A stretch of 64,000 bases of DNA from Myrmaecium sp. VS I D KN 1 (GCA_019775845.1 JADQAV010000015.1:1302001-1366000); one strand, 5' to 3'; positions 23,826-35,996 are shown, counted from the first letter of the stretch. Notes: generated from the letters alone by a model not told the origin. A program made the numbers and translations.

Positions 23826-26800
23826 TCACTTCCCCACCCCCCCAAGCGGCGGCAACTCCCCATCCCAATTCACCTGCCACGTCAACGGAAACGGAAAATA
23901 CGCCCCATGATCGGGACGCATATACACATAAAACCCCCCCTCACGGGGGACCTTCTTCAACACACCCGGCGCGCCCGGCGCACGACGAAGATTCCGCAGC
24001 CGACCCACGGTCTTCAGCATCGCCGTGAGCGCAACCCGACTCGCCTCGGCCCCGAGACAGGCGTGCGGACCCGCGCCGTAGTGGATGTACCGCTCCATCG
24101 GCCGGTCGAGCCGCACGACGTCGGGATCCGGAAAGGCGGTGGGATCCCGGTTGGCGCTGACGAAGGAGACGAAGACTTTATCCCCCGGCTTGATGGGGAT
24201 GGGGGTGCGGGAGCTGGAGGAGGAGTCCGGGATGCTGGTGGCGGAGGCGGCTTCGCGGTAGGAGCCGAAGGTCCCGTTGAGCCGGATGGCCTCCATGCAA
24301 TACCGCATCAGCGTGTCGAAGGCCGCGTCGTCGTCCCGGAGCGCCAGCCGATGGATCTCCGGCAGATGCGCCTGCCCGGCCGGCGAGAGGTAGTAGTCCA
24401 TCACCTGCGTGAAGACCTGCGCTTGATTCGGCACGGAGGCGATGGCGGTCGGCAGCACCTGGCTCCAGGCGACCTCGTCGGGGGCCAGGCCGGCATCGAG
24501 CAGCCGCCGCACCATGTGCACGCCGTACTCGCTCAGCCCCGTCGCCCCGTCGTTCTCCCGCAGCCGGTCCGCGAGCCCGGAGACCCACCCCGTGGCGCTG
24601 ACGGAGCGCACGTTGGCTTCGACGAGCCGTCCCAGAGAGGAGGCGAGGGCGTGCGCGGCCCGGTGCAGCGGGAAGGATTTGCCGGCGTCGAAGTCGAAGA
24701 AGATGCACACGAAGATCACGGCCATGGCCATGTAGAGCTCGTGCTCGGTGAAGACGCCCCGTGGCGTCTCGGCGGTTTTGAGGGGCAGGGAGAAGACTTG
24801 CGCGGCGAAGTGGACGTGGGCGAGGTTGCCGACGCTGTGGAGGAGAAGAGGGTGTATTAGTTTATATCAAGATATGGGGTAGAAGGAGGTAGACACGTAC
24901 TCCCGCGTGAGATCGACGTGGTTGATGCCCGCGATCTGGTAGGACTTCTCGTGCAGCAGCTTGAGCGTGATGTGCTCGTAGAACGTCCGGATGTTCCGGT
25001 GCCAATTCTGATGGTACAGCGATTTGGCCATGATCTGCCGCTGCTTTGCGTGGAGGGCGGTGTCACCGGAGCTGAGGGAGAGAGTTGAGTATCAGCTCTC
25101 GTTTCCGACGCACACACGACCGGCTGGGATTGACTTACAGCATAAAATGCGCACCCCCCTTCCCCATCAGCTCCTCCAGCGTCCTCCCCCACGTCACCCT
25201 GAACGTCCGCTGGTCTTCAAGCACGGTTTTGGCGGCGAGGTAGCTGGTCAGGTTCACCCGGGGCGGGATGAAGGCCGGGCGGTCGTACGAGTAGTGCCCC
25301 TCCCGGCCGAGGTCCCGCATGATCTTCCGGTTCTCGGAGGGGATGGTCATGGGGTAGTGGGCGTAGATGGAATCGGGCTTGAAGTGCGCGGGGAAGGCGC
25401 GCAGGAAGAGCTTGTAGAAGACGCAGCCTTGCTCGATGTTCAGGTCGTATTGGGCTTCGGAGTAGCCCCAGCTGGGAAGTCGGGTGTGGTTAGCATTGGT
25501 TAATGTTGTGATGTGTTTCTGAAGGGGGGAGAGCGCTTACTTGGTCAAATTCTTCGCATGATAATCCACCGTATAAAACCGATCACCACGCACAAGCACG
25601 ACAGCATCCGACAAGATCGCCTTCGAAATAGTAAACGTCGGCGCGATACCCACCCCCGGCACCATCGGCGTCTTCGCCTCCTCCGCCACGATGCCGGGGT
25701 ACAGCTCAACGTAATCCGGATGCCCGTACAGGTGACGGAGCTGCTCGGCCACGCCTGGGTCGGAGTTGATGCTCTCGAACGTCCGGTGCGGCGCCAGCTG
25801 GAAGAACTGTCGGAACTCGTTGAGCGTGGCGAGCCCCCACTTGCGCGCCTGGTTCATGCCGAGGATTTCGACGGCCCGGAGGGCTTTGGGGACGTGGTTG
25901 GCGCCGAATGCTCCTGCGATGGTTGTGGAGTTAGCTTTTGTGGTAGGAGGGAGGGGTGAGAGGGATTGGTATGGTTGGGCATGCCACTCACCGGCACAGT
26001 CCTCAATGCTAGACGTGATGATCTCAACCAGCTCATCATCGCTAAACTTCCCATCCGCGCCTCTATTCAGATGCGCAAACGGACGCTTCTGCGGATCCTT
26101 ATCCAACGCTTGATCCCACTTGGAGAGCCCTTGGAGTAGCTCATGCATCGGCACCTCCGCGGCCGACTTGCCAAACATCTCCTTGTACAGATTCTCAGTC
26201 CACTCCTCGTCCCGCTTGCTCGTCGCCGAATGCCACCGGTACACCAGGTTGAATTCAGCCGAGACCTGGTTGCCGATGCCGCGGGGCGTCCCGTCCTGCC
26301 CGAACACCTTGCCCATGTCCACCCGCGGGTCCAGCGTCCAGGTCGTGTTGCTCCGGTTCAGATTGACGATCGTGCGCAGGTAGTCCAGCAGCGTGATGTT
26401 GATGTACAGCCCGCAGGTGATCAGCCGCCCGGTTTGGAACAGGTCGTTGTCGTATTTGGCCCACGCCTTCTCGGCCTGTTCCGGGGAGAGCCGGGCGCTG
26501 GGCTTGCTGAATCGCCCGTTCTCGTTGATGGCGGCGAGTTGCTCGACCACGTAGTTGTGGAATCGGTTGAACATGATGAGCAGCACGCCGCAGCCGGGAG
26601 GGAAGCCGAGCATACGTTGCTCGGCGAAACAGTCCGCTTTTAGCTTGCCGTCTTTGAAGGTCCGCATCGTGTTCTGGTCGGCCTGGGTGTCGCCGTATAA
26701 GGGCGACAGATCCAGGTATGAGGATGTCTGCGATATGCTGAAGTCTTCTCGGTCGGTTTGGAACAGGTCGTGGATGATTAACGATGCCCAGTAGAACAAG

Positions 26801-27759
26801 ATGCTGGAGACCTTGTTCGGATGCTCGCGGAAGCTGTGGCGGGCGAACACGCTGTCGAAGATGAGGCCGGGATCGGGGAGCTCGGCGGGTTGGATGGTCT
26901 TGGGAAGCACGCTTCGGGCGTATGGGGTGTTTGCTGCGCTGATCAGTATAAGAGGAGGGTGAGCCCAGCATGTTCATACTCACCAGCTCCGATATGGGGT
27001 TGCAATATATTCTATGTGTTGTCAGGAAATGCTTTGTTTTAGACGCGGAGCCTTACATTGTACGAGCCATCCGCTTGTCGGTAGGCAAATTTATCGCCCA
27101 TGTACCTTGTAAGACGGTCAGCGTGGAATGCACACCGGTCCGGGAACGACTTACGAAAGCGGAGGATGCTGGAGGCAATCCCACAGCTCATCAATAAACG
27201 CATTGGTGAGATCCGCCCTCGTCTTCGAATTGCTCGGCAGTCCGCTAACCAACTATCAAGGCATCCCCGTCAGTCACAACGCTCACAACGCCCCGCCAAA
27301 AAGCGAGTCCACGCCTACCTGAATCACCCGTTCCATGATATACGTCTTGTCATCGACCAAGCCGCCCGCGGCCTTATTCTGAATAACATCCTTCAGCGTC
27401 TTCAAGTCCTTAAAGCCAAGCGCCGTCAGATCCCCCAGCAGCCCACCCTCATGCTGCTCCTCCACGTACGAGCCGTCCCCGGTTTGCGTGGGCAGCGGCC
27501 GCTGCGCGGCGTGGATCAGCTGCGCGAAGTCCTCGAAGGTTTTGCTGATGCCCTCTCGTTCCGCGGAGGCATCCGGGCGTGGTTCGGTCTTGTGCTGCTT
27601 TTGCTGCTGCTGCTGCTGCTGCTGCTCATCGTGCTGTGGAAGGGGCGGGGGTTTCTCGGATCGATGCCCGTTGATGTTGTTGCTTCCGAGTGGCTGCTTC
27701 TCTTTCTTTTTGTCGCTCTTTCGCAGTTGCGAGGAGATTCTCTTGAGCACGCCTGACAT
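23826..27759 (-). CDS. Ppo-family fatty-acid oxygenase (heme dioxygenase fused to P450)
   Basis: Nine exons fit: 27759-27319, 27252-27155, 27105-27057, 27011-26984, 26933-25992, 25913-25541, 25471-25139, 25071-24901 and 24834-23826. They give one 1147-residue frame with every join phase-consistent. The N-terminal animal-peroxidase-like domain has the distal His in WASLIIHDLFQT (about H260) and the YRWH motif with the catalytic Tyr and proximal His (about Y437, H440). The C-terminal P450-like domain has the heme-thiolate Cys in GAGPHACLG (about C1071). These enzymes oxidise linoleic and oleic acid to 8-hydroperoxides, and in some members isomerise them to diols (psi factors), which balance sexual and asexual sporulation. 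The N-terminus is Lys/Gln-rich with a poly-Gln run (CTG repeat on the + strand at 27603-27626). Which Ppo subtype it is cannot be decided by eye; the intact Cys suggests an active P450 half. Confidence 0.93.
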
Positions 27760-29623
27760 GATGCTCTGTGGAACTTGTTGGGATCAGCGGATATGGCGTG
27801 GGTTGTGGATGGATGGTGAGGAGTTGGACTGGAGGGGATATCTAGAGGGACATTGGGCTCCGGTATTTGCGTGCCCGGTCTCATCCAATCCGATGTATTC
27901 GATTACGGTTGTTGTAGCAATGACCATCGTGGATATGCAGCCGAGACTTTGTGAGCGGTAGTACCTCTGGTCGCCCGGCAATCAGTCATGGCCATGCATG
28001 TATTTGAGAAGATCTGCGTGTTATCCTAGGCTGTCCATGCAATGCCTGCTGCTGTGCGATTGAAACATAATAAATCCGTTTGTCGTGGCTGGCTGACGAG
28101 CTGAAACAAGCTCGCATTATTACACATCGATACTTTTTGCTTTTTTGCGCCTGGTGGAGCGTCTCCATTACGATATGGGTGGCATTGATGAAGAGGCGAT
28201 ACCTCTTGTGCCATACTCCACGACATCTGGCTACGAGGTATACCGAATATAATGCGTTGCACCAAACGCAATTCATCTCCTCGTCTGGTTGCCCAAGCAG
28301 AACGTGGTTTCGCTCTTGTGCGAGCAAGGCTGTGGAACTGTGCAACGATCGTCGTTGAAGTCAAGCCGGCATAGCGGAGACCAATCGGATGCCGGGGATT
28401 GACACCGTTCGTGTGACCGTTCATCATCGGTGTGGAGACTCGATAGTCAATCATGCATGCTTCAGCTGCAGGCGCGGAAAATGGAGTTTGAACTTTGCCA
28501 AAGGTTTTGGCGCGAGCTGGAGGTGACTTCAGCTTCGCTGTCATTGGCGGCATCCGGTCGGGGATCTATTGTGCTTGATATCATCGAGCTTTCCATTGGC
28601 GAGCTTCTCCATCCGATCTAGCCAGTCGTGGAGTCACGATTCGGAATCGAGGATGTTTCACGACCCCGCTTGTCTGTAGCCGCTGCTCGTCGATTTAGCT
28701 GTCCGCCGTTGCTGGAACTCATACACGATGCCATTGGCTTCGCTACCCATCCCAACCGCAAGATTTGGCTGGCTGGACCGGCGGTTTGCGAGGCTGGAGG
28801 TGGAGCCTTGAACCGACTGGCCAATTGAGACAAAGCTGACAGGCTGATCTTGGATCTACCGCAACAGCCGACCGTGTATGCTAGGTGCACATCGGATTCA
28901 TGAGAACGTTCTTGAAGCGGAGGCAAGCACCGGGCAGCCGTGTAGCTTGTGGTGCTCGAGGCAAATGAACACCATGGTACATCCCATCTCATCGCCAATC
29001 GTCGACCATTGAGAATGATCTTCAGCGCAAATTGATACCACATGTGTACCGCATGATACTTCTGCAACGCCAGCGCATCGGCCAATGAAGCAGCGCATCT
29101 TGAAAGGTCTGAAGAAAGCGGAGAACGCAATATAAGGCCCTCCAGATTGCCAGGCCCGATAGATATCCAACCAGCGAATTGCAGCTGCTTAAGTCACACC
29201 GGGCTGCGAGTAGGGATCCACTGACATCACAGACGGTGAACACATCCGATCTGCTCGTCGGTGGCGCCCCCAGGATCCGACTGGGGGCTTTGCTCAGGAA
29301 CTCTCCGTGTGGGGAAATGTGCTACACCACCCTCAGTGAGCCCGACGCATGACAACGTCGATCATTTCTTTCGCCGCCCTCTAGTTTCACCACTTCCCAA
29401 TGCTTCCAAATCATCTCCGCACATGTATTGACTGTGGCATATACTACGCGCAGATCGTGAGGGGCACCGGGAGCATGCCAGATTCGGTGTCCGTAGACGC
29501 GCATAAGGAGATAGAGCACAACGTGAGGGGCATGGTGATCCACTAATATCCACGCTATACCAGCCTCGCGTCTCCGTGCTTTGAATCAGGTCGTTCTTCA
29601 GTTGATCGAGAAGTGATCTCGCC
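27760..29623. other. Long intergenic region, nothing recognised
   Basis: There are 1.9 kb between the starts of two divergent genes. Moderate-length open frames exist on both strands (for example 28026-28553 minus, 28618-29130 minus), but their translations have no domain, no signal and no codon bias like the neighbours. The Ppo promoter lies at the left and the DUF2235 gene promoter at the right. Confidence 0.4.
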
Positions 29624-31757
29624 ATGGACTCAGTGAATTCTACAGGTTCAGCAAACCTGAAAGCACCAGAGAGCAGTCCATACAGAAGAAGTACAGCCCA
29701 ACTCCGCAATCCCCCTGATCATGTCCAACAGAGCACGCGAATGCCGCGCAAGAAGTTCGTCCTGTGCTTCGATGGAACCGGCAACAAGTTCTCCGGCTCT
29801 GACTCCGACTCGAACATCCTGAAGATCTATCGCATGCTGGATAGGAATGGAGAAGACCAGTTTCATTATTACCAGCCGGGCATCGGGACTTATGTCAAAA
29901 CCGGTTCTTTAACCCACACGTCCCGGGTCGCTCGAATCAAATCATGGTATGCGAAATCCAAGGATTCGGCCATTGGCATTTCCTTCGACCAGCATGTCAT
30001 GGGCGGATACAAGGTGAGTACTGCTGCCAAAGGCGCTTTCTCCACCGCGATAGATTAACCCCAAACGACCAGTTCCTCATGAGGTACTACACACCCGGCG
30101 ACGACATCTACTTCTTCGGCTTCTCCCGGGGGGCCTACACCGCACGCTTCCTGGCCGAGATGCTCGACCACGTCGGCCTGCTCTCCGCCGGCAACGAAGA
30201 AATGGCCATCTTCGCCTGGAAAACCTTCCAGAAATGGCAGACGCGCCAGGAGCGCACGGACAAGGAGCGCGCGGAGAAGCGCGAGCTGCTACGCTTCATG
30301 TACGCGTTCCGCGAGACCTTCAGCCGGCCGGTGCGCCGCATCCGCTTCCTGGGCCTCTTCGATACGGTGAATAGTGTCCCGCGCTTTGAGAATGCCTGGA
30401 TGCAGCGGAGTAAGTTCCCGTATACGGCGCGGAGCTCGGCGAAGGTGATTCGTCATGCGGTGGCGATTGATGAGCGCCGGGCGAAGTTTCGTCAGCATTT
30501 GATCTCGCAGTCGAGGCAGGCGTCGGGGGACGGACAACGGCGGCGGCGGCGGCATAGTCGGCTGCATCAACTGAATCCGGCGAGACAGCTGGATACTGAT
30601 AGCTCGGGGTCGATGAAAGATGCGTCATCGAGCGCTCACCAAATGAATGGAAGATCAGAATCAGCCACGCGTTACCAGCCCAGGCGTGGCAGCTCGGCGG
30701 TGCCAGGGAACTATCGCGACCGTTCAGAAACCTCGCGCAACCGTTCTGCTAGGGCTCGATCCTCTTTGCGTCCCGAGATGGCGGAAGACAGGTCCGCGCG
30801 GTCGCCGTCCCAAACTTCTGAACTGGTCGCGCAGCAAGCCCGTGCCAATGCCGAGGATTCGGACGAAGAGGACGAGCAGGATATCCGGGAGGTTTGGTTC
30901 GCTGGGTGCCATGCTGTAAGTCATCTTTGACTCCCGAATCCCTCATGGTTGAGAAAAGTGTGTTAGGATTGACCGCGGACGGACAGGACATCGGCGGCGG
31001 CTGGCCGCTCCACGACGACGAGGATAAATCCCTGAGCCACATCCCGCTCGTCTGGATGATCCGAGAGGCGCAACGCACCGGCCTGCGCTTCGACCCACTC
31101 AAACTGAACGCGCTGGACTGCTGCATCGAAGAGCTAAACGAGCTCGAAGGGAGCGGCCGCTCCCCTCACACCGCTTCCGCGACCGATCTCCCAGGCATCG
31201 AAATCCAATCCGCCGACCCCAACGACCACACGCCCAATCCCCCAAACACCGAGAAAGCCACCTCCCCCGATTGCCGCACCCGCATCCACCACCTCCTGCA
31301 CGACGCCGCGACCAAGGGCAAGATCCACGACGTCCTCCAATTCCACAACGGCGCCCCGCGCCTGTCCGTCATCAGCTGGAACCTGATGGAGTACCTGCCC
31401 TTCCGGCGCATGGACCTGCGCGCCGACGGCCGCTGGACCAGCATCGCCTGGCCCCTGCCCAAGGGCGAGGTCCGCGACATCCCGCTCGACGCCCTCGTCC
31501 ACCACTCCGTCATCCGTCGCATGGAGCACGACCCCGAGTACCGGCCGGGCAACTTGATCTGTGGGGGTGGGGGACGTGGGGTCCGCCGCGCGCCGCCGGA
31601 GATGGGGATTGGGGCGTGGCGCGTGGTGGGTGAGCGGGGGGATCCGGTGGGGGAGGTGCTGGTGAGGGAGGAGTTGAATAAGGTGACGAAGGAGGAGTTG
31701 AATAAGGTGACGAAGGAGGAGTTGAAGATGGATCGCCCGATGCTGGGGCGTGGTTAG
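29624..31757 (+). CDS. DUF2235 alpha/beta-hydrolase family protein
   Basis: Three exons fit, all joined in phase 0: 29624-30013, 30073-30915 and 30987-31757, giving 667 residues. The DUF2235 hallmarks are in order: FVLCFDGTGNKF, YYQPGIGTY, the nucleophile elbow FFGFSRGAYTARFLA (Ser148), RFLGLFDTVNSVP (about 222-233) and, across intron 2, GCHA|DIGGGW (408-417). The Ser, Asp and His of a lipase-like triad can thus be placed. The family includes bacterial Tle1 phospholipase effectors; the fungal members are uncharacterised intracellular hydrolases. A basic, Ser-rich insert of about 170 residues (roughly 245-405) lies between the Asp and His motifs. The C-terminus ends with a short tandem repeat (EELNKVTK twice). 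The 29624 ATG is first; the second Met, at MPRKKFVLCF, is an alternative. Confidence 0.88.
31668..31727 (+). repeat. 24-bp in-frame tandem repeat
   Basis: Two perfect 24-bp units (31668-31691, 31692-31715) and a half unit encode EELNKVTK twice plus EELK near the C-terminus of the DUF2235 protein. The repeat keeps frame, so copy number could vary between strains without breaking the gene. Confidence 0.9.
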
Positions 31758-32257
31758 TGAGGTGGTGGGGAGATGTGGAGTGGATGGCTGGGGAGTGGTT
31801 GCTTACTGTATTTCTTTTTCTTTTTTTTCTCCTTGGGTATACTGTTAGCCAGCTATGCGTACGATTCCCCTAGATTAGTCCCGGGGTGTCATGTGGAAGG
31901 GCGGGGAGAAAGGATGGACTGGACGGTCCTTTTTTCGGAAACCGGCTCTTTGATATTGCCAAGCTCTCTCTGTCCTATAGTACATTCCATGCCCTCTGCA
32001 TTTTTCGCTGTGCAACTGTACAGTCGCATGTTCTCCAGTAAAAGTCCGTGCTGCTCCATGCTCGTTCGACTTTCGAGGCTAGCTCCCCGGGCTCGCGGGT
32101 AGCTCCACCCTTCTTCATTTGTGCCAAGTTCGACGCTGCTCTTCCCGTGGGTATCAAATTCGCTTTTTCTTCGTCTCGTCCCGATGCTCTGGATAACATC
32201 ATGGTCGCATCACGACGGGATGTCCCTTCATCTTGCCATATCTTCCAACCACCCTCA
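31758..32257. other. Convergent 3' region
   Basis: This is the shared 3' flank of the DUF2235 gene and the RRM gene. It has T-rich tracts at about 31810-31835. No gene is seen. Confidence 0.5.
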
Positions 32258-32940
32258 TCACTCCGAATCCGACACATCCATCGCCGCCTCGCCCTCGCTA
32301 TCCTGCTCGCTCTCCTCCTCCTCCTCGCGCGCGCGCTTGGTGCCACGGGCCTCACTGGCCTCGGAAGCTTGCCGCGAGGTCGCTGCGGCCGGCACGGCGG
32401 CGGTGGGACCCCCGGGCGCGTCAAAGATGGACTTTTGCACCGCGCTGGTCTCGGGCTCAACGGCCTTTTTGGGCGCGATCGATTGGCCGAGGTGCACCTT
32501 GATCGCGTTGCTGTCTTGGCGGGCCCATTGGATTCTCTGCGGTGTGGTTGGGGGATGGTTAGCATGGTGGTGTCTTGGGGGATATGTGGGATGGGGGAAG
32601 GTGACGAGGACGCACCATGGGCATCCCGGCGATCTCGTAGCCGTGTAGCATCTCCAGAGCCCGAGCGGCCTCGTCGGTCTCCTCGAAGGTGATGTGAGCG
32701 GTGCCTGCCATGCGTTTGTCGCGCCGCAGGTGCAGGTCGATCGGCGTGCCGTACTGCTGGAAGACGTACAGCAGCTCCCGCTCGAGGAGATGCTTGGGGA
32801 GTCGTAGGCTCAGGTTGCCGATGAACAGTCTGATGGGGGTGTCAGTCGCCATGTGTGTTTGCTTGCGAGGAGCAGGATGGGATTGCGTACGTGTGCTTCT
32901 TCTCGGCGGCATTCTTGACGGCATTGGGGATTGGTGCCAT
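32258..32940 (-). CDS. U1A/U2B''-type snRNP RRM protein
   Basis: Three exons fit: 32940-32891, 32829-32616 and 32536-32258, giving 180 residues. A single RRM is present: RNP2 TLFIGNLSL spans the first join, the RNP1-like stretch RMAGTAHITFEE follows, and then the AARALEMLHGYEIAGMP helix-strand. The piece after intron 2 (RIQWARQDSNA) matches the conserved end of the U1A/U2B'' RRM. The C-terminal tail is acidic and Ser-rich (EEEEESEQDSEGEAAMD), with KR-type nuclear signals before it. The protein would bind the stem-loop of U2 (or U1) snRNA in the spliceosome. Only one RRM is present, as in yeast Msl1, so U2B'' is the more likely role. It is divergently transcribed from the ARPC1 gene. Confidence 0.85.
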
Positions 32941-33285
32941 GGTCACAGAGACAGATTGGTGGGAAGGCAATAGTGGCTCGGTGTATAGGACTGCGGGATG
33001 TGAAGGGCGGTGGTATTGCGGTGTTGCGGTGGTGAGCAGTGAGGTTCGGCTGGCTGGACGTCGAGAAGATCCGCCGGCGGAGGAGCCTGGAAGTTCAGGT
33101 TCTCGGTCCAGCAGCGGTGGGCCCGAGCTTCTGGCATGCCGACATGACGACGCCCGAGCGGCATCTCTCAACCATCAACCACTCACCACCACCATCCGTC
33201 GCCAACCGTTCACTTCTACAACACATTCCTACCTTTGCCTGCAATAGTAGAGAGCTCCTCCTATTGCACATCCTCCCACTTCGTC
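32941..33285. promoter_or_regulatory. Divergent promoter between the snRNP gene and ARPC1
   Basis: 345 bp separate the two start codons, which face away from each other. A pyrimidine-rich stretch leads into the ARPC1 start. No canonical TATA box is seen. Confidence 0.5.
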
Positions 33286-34441
33286 ATGTCCCCTCCCGAA
33301 GTTCACCATCTCTTCCACCAGCCCATCGAGGACCACTCCTTCTCCGCCGACCGCCAGACCCTCGCCGTGACCCGCGAGAACACCGTCGAGATCTACCAGC
33401 GCGCCGGCAACAAGTTCCAATTGAAGGATGAACTTCGCGGCCATGACAAGACCATCACCGGTGTGGACATTGCGCCTAACAGCGGCAAGATTGTGACTTG
33501 CTCTCAAGGTCCGCTTCGTCCCGAACCATTCCATCCCCTGAACACCTGCTTACACCTCTCCAGATCGCAACGCCTACGTATGGGAGCCTTCTCCGACCGG
33601 CTGGAAGCCAACCCTTGTGCTACTCCGCATTAACCGCGCCGCCACCTGTGTCCGCTGGGCGCCCTCCGAGACCAAGTTCGCCGTTGGCTCCGGTGCTCGC
33701 CTCATACCCGTCTGCTACTTCGAAGAAGAGGACAACTGGTGGGTGTCCAAGCACCTGAAGAAGCCCATCCGCAGCACCATCACCTCGGTGGCCTGGCACC
33801 CCAACAGCGTGCTCCTCGCTGCTGGTTCCACCGACGGCCACGCCCGTGTCCTCTCGTCCTTCATCAAGGGCGTGGACACGCGTCCGGAGCCCACCGCCTG
33901 GGGCGAGCGTCTCCCCTTCAACACCGTCTGCGGCGAGTTCCTGAACAACACCGCCGGCTGGGTCCACTCCGTCGCCTTCTCCCCCTCCGGCAACGCGCTC
34001 GCGTTCGCGGCGCACGACTCCTCCGTCACCGTCGTGTACCCCTCGGCTCCCGAGCAGCCCCCTCGCGCCGTCATCAGCATCACCACCCAGCTGCTGCCCT
34101 TCATGAGCCTCATCTGGACGAACGAGGATGAGATCCTGGCTGCGGGCTACGACTGCGCGGCGTACCGTTTCCAGGGCAACGAACAGGGCTGGCAGCTGGC
34201 GGGCTGTCTCGAGACGGCCAAGGGACGGCCCGGTCTGGAGGAGCATCGGGAGGAGAGCGCGCTAAACATGTTCAAGCAGATGGATTTGAAGGGCACGACG
34301 AAGGGTAACGAGGATACCCAGTTGCATACGATTCACCAGAACACGATCAATACGGTTCGCGCGTATGCGGAGGATGGGAGCGGTGTGAAGCAGATTAGCA
34401 CCAGTGGGGTTGATGGCAGGGTGGTGGTGTGGACCTTGTAG
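33286..34441 (+). CDS. ARC40: Arp2/3 complex subunit 1 (ARPC1/Arc40)
   Basis: Two exons fit: 33286-33508 and 33564-34441, giving 366 residues. Intron 1 uses an unusual GTCCGC donor, and its CTCCAG acceptor restores the WD motif VTCSQ|DRNAYVWEP. It is a WD40 beta-propeller: repeats can be followed at GHDKTITGVDIAPNSGKIVTC, INRAATCVRWAPSETKFAVG, ITSVAWHPNSVLLAAGSTDG, WVHSVAFSPSGNALAFAAHD, LIWTNEDEILAAGYD and a final QISTSGVDGRVVVWTL. ARPC1 bridges Arp2/3 to activators and is needed for actin-patch endocytosis. I chose the ATG at 33286 (MSPPEVHHLF) over the in-frame one at 33235 because family members start close to HHLF. Confidence 0.94.
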
Positions 34442-34718
34442 GCTGCTGGATGGCTGGTGGGAGATGGGGATTCAGTGGGATGATAGGGTGCGGAACCTGA
34501 GGACTCTGTAGAGCATAGCAAGGACTAAGAAATCATTACGTACCAATATCGGGTTTCTGTCATTGATTTCAAGGGTATCATTCAAGCCAATAAGAACTGA
34601 GATGGCCTCGAACAGCCTCGTTCTTCTGTCAGCTTTCCTCCTATAGGGACTCTCTCTGCGCCACGTAGTCTGAAATGCCAACTCCGGACCGACCACCCAG
34701 CCAAGTCGCGTCAAACCG

Positions 34719-35717
34719 CTACTTCTTCTCATCCCGCCTAACCTTCTTAACCCCATCCACCCCTTCCCCCCCCTCCTCCGCCTTCCTCTTTACCCCCACC
34801 TCCCCCCCCACCTCCCTATCCCCACCCCCCACATCCCTCCCCAAAATCTCATATCCGCCCTCCCACTCCCCCTCCCCATCCTCATCCCCAGCCCCTTCCC
34901 CATCCCCCCTCGCCCTGCCTCCCCTCCCTCTCCTCCCCCTCCTAACCCCCACCGGCACCCCCGGCGACGCCCCCTCATCCCTCACATACCCCTGCCGCGC
35001 ATAAAACCTCCTCGCCCCCCGGTTCGCCAGAAACACCGTCAGCATCGTGCGCCGCAGCCCGCGGATCCGCGCCGCGAGTCGGTGCGCGATGCGCAGCAGA
35101 TGTGCGCCTAGCCCCTGCCCTCGGTGCGGGGAATGGAGGTGGAGTTCGTAGATGTAGAGAACTGGGAGGGGGGGATGGGAGTCGGTGGTTGGGAGGAGGG
35201 AGAGGAAGGCTGAGATGGTGGGGTCTGGGGGGGAGGGGGGGTTTTGGCGGGAGGGATGGGGGGTTATTGGGGATGGAGGGTGGGCGCGCGCGAGGAGGTA
35301 GTACATATTGGGATCTTGCATTTCCTTTAGTTTGGCCCGGGGTTTCCAGCCTAGAGGTGAGGCGCGGTAGGTGGGGGCGGAGGTTTGCTCGATCAGGGAG
35401 AAGCAGGCGGAAAGCTCGGCGGGGGTGAGGGTGCTGGAGCGTTTGAGGGTGATGGTGTAGGTTGTTGGGGTTGGTGTTGGTGTGGTATCGCTGGTGGTGA
35501 GGCCGTTGCTGTTGCTTTTGCTTGAGTTTGAGGGAGTTGGAACGGTGTATGTTAGGAGAGGATCGTCCGCGGGCAGGTATTTGGCCGCGAAGTCGCAGGC
35601 GGAGAGCGCGTTGATGCGGTCGATCACGGTTTGTGGATCGGGGCTCTGGCGGAGTTGGTCCGGGTTGGGTGAGCCGCTTTGGTCGCTGGGTTTGGAGGCT
35701 TTACGGCGAGGAGCCAT
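34719..35717 (-). CDS. N-alpha-acetyltransferase 40-like (Nat4, histone H4/H2A)
   Basis: A single exon gives 332 residues. A GNAT fold can be followed: YRASPLGWKPRAKLKEMQDPNMYYLLAR, then PVLYIYELHLHSPHRGQGLG with the acetyl-CoA-binding R-G-Q-G-L-G motif, then the LTVFLANRGARRFYARQGY stretch. The EMQDP and VLYIYELH pieces are typical of Naa40, which acetylates the N-terminal Ser of histones H4 and H2A. The N-terminus (MAPRRKASKPSDQ) and a Pro/Ser-rich loop before the core are longer than in the roughly 240-residue human protein. The C-terminal 70 residues are Gly/Glu/Arg low complexity with a final KKVRRDEKK. It converges with ARPC1 and diverges from the LYR-motif gene. Confidence 0.85.
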   Translation of the reverse strand: MAPRRKASKPSDQSGSPNPDQLRQSPDPQTVIDRINALSACDFAAKYLPADDPLLTYTVPTPSNSSKSNSNGLTTSDTTPTPTPTTYTITLKRSSTLTPAELSACFSLIEQTSAPTYRASPLGWKPRAKLKEMQDPNMYYLLARAHPPSPITPHPSRQNPPSPPDPTISAFLSLLPTTDSHPPLPVLYIYELHLHSPHRGQGLGAHLLRIAHRLAARIRGLRRTMLTVFLANRGARRFYARQGYVRDEGASPGVPVGVRRGRRGRGGRARGDGEGAGDEDGEGEWEGGYEILGRDVGGGDREVGGEVGVKRKAEEGGEGVDGVKKVRRDEKK

Positions 35718-35996
35718 GGTATTTTGAGTGGAGGGAAGTTGTCGGCGTTGAGCTGGATGATGAGGGCGGGAGGTTCATATGAATTTGTGAATATAAACTC
35801 GTGCCTGAGGCTAAGCTTGACGCGTCGCGAACATGGATCCATCCCGCCCGTTGATCCGGAGATTCCCCGGTGGGGCGGGACGACCCGATGGAGGCCTGAG
35901 GAACGTTGGGGGTGGGGGATGAACTCATCGGTCCGTTCCCTCGCCTCGGCGGATGAACGACGTCGGTCCATGTCCCCTCGGCGTTGATGGATCGTC
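35718..35996. promoter_or_regulatory. Divergent promoter between Naa40-like and LYR genes
   Basis: 279 bp separate the two divergent start codons. The stretch is of mixed composition without a clear TATA box. Confidence 0.5.

Noticed and set aside
28026-29130. Two minus-strand frames of about 170 codons
   Set aside because: Compositionally random translations without motifs; the region lies between two divergent promoters.
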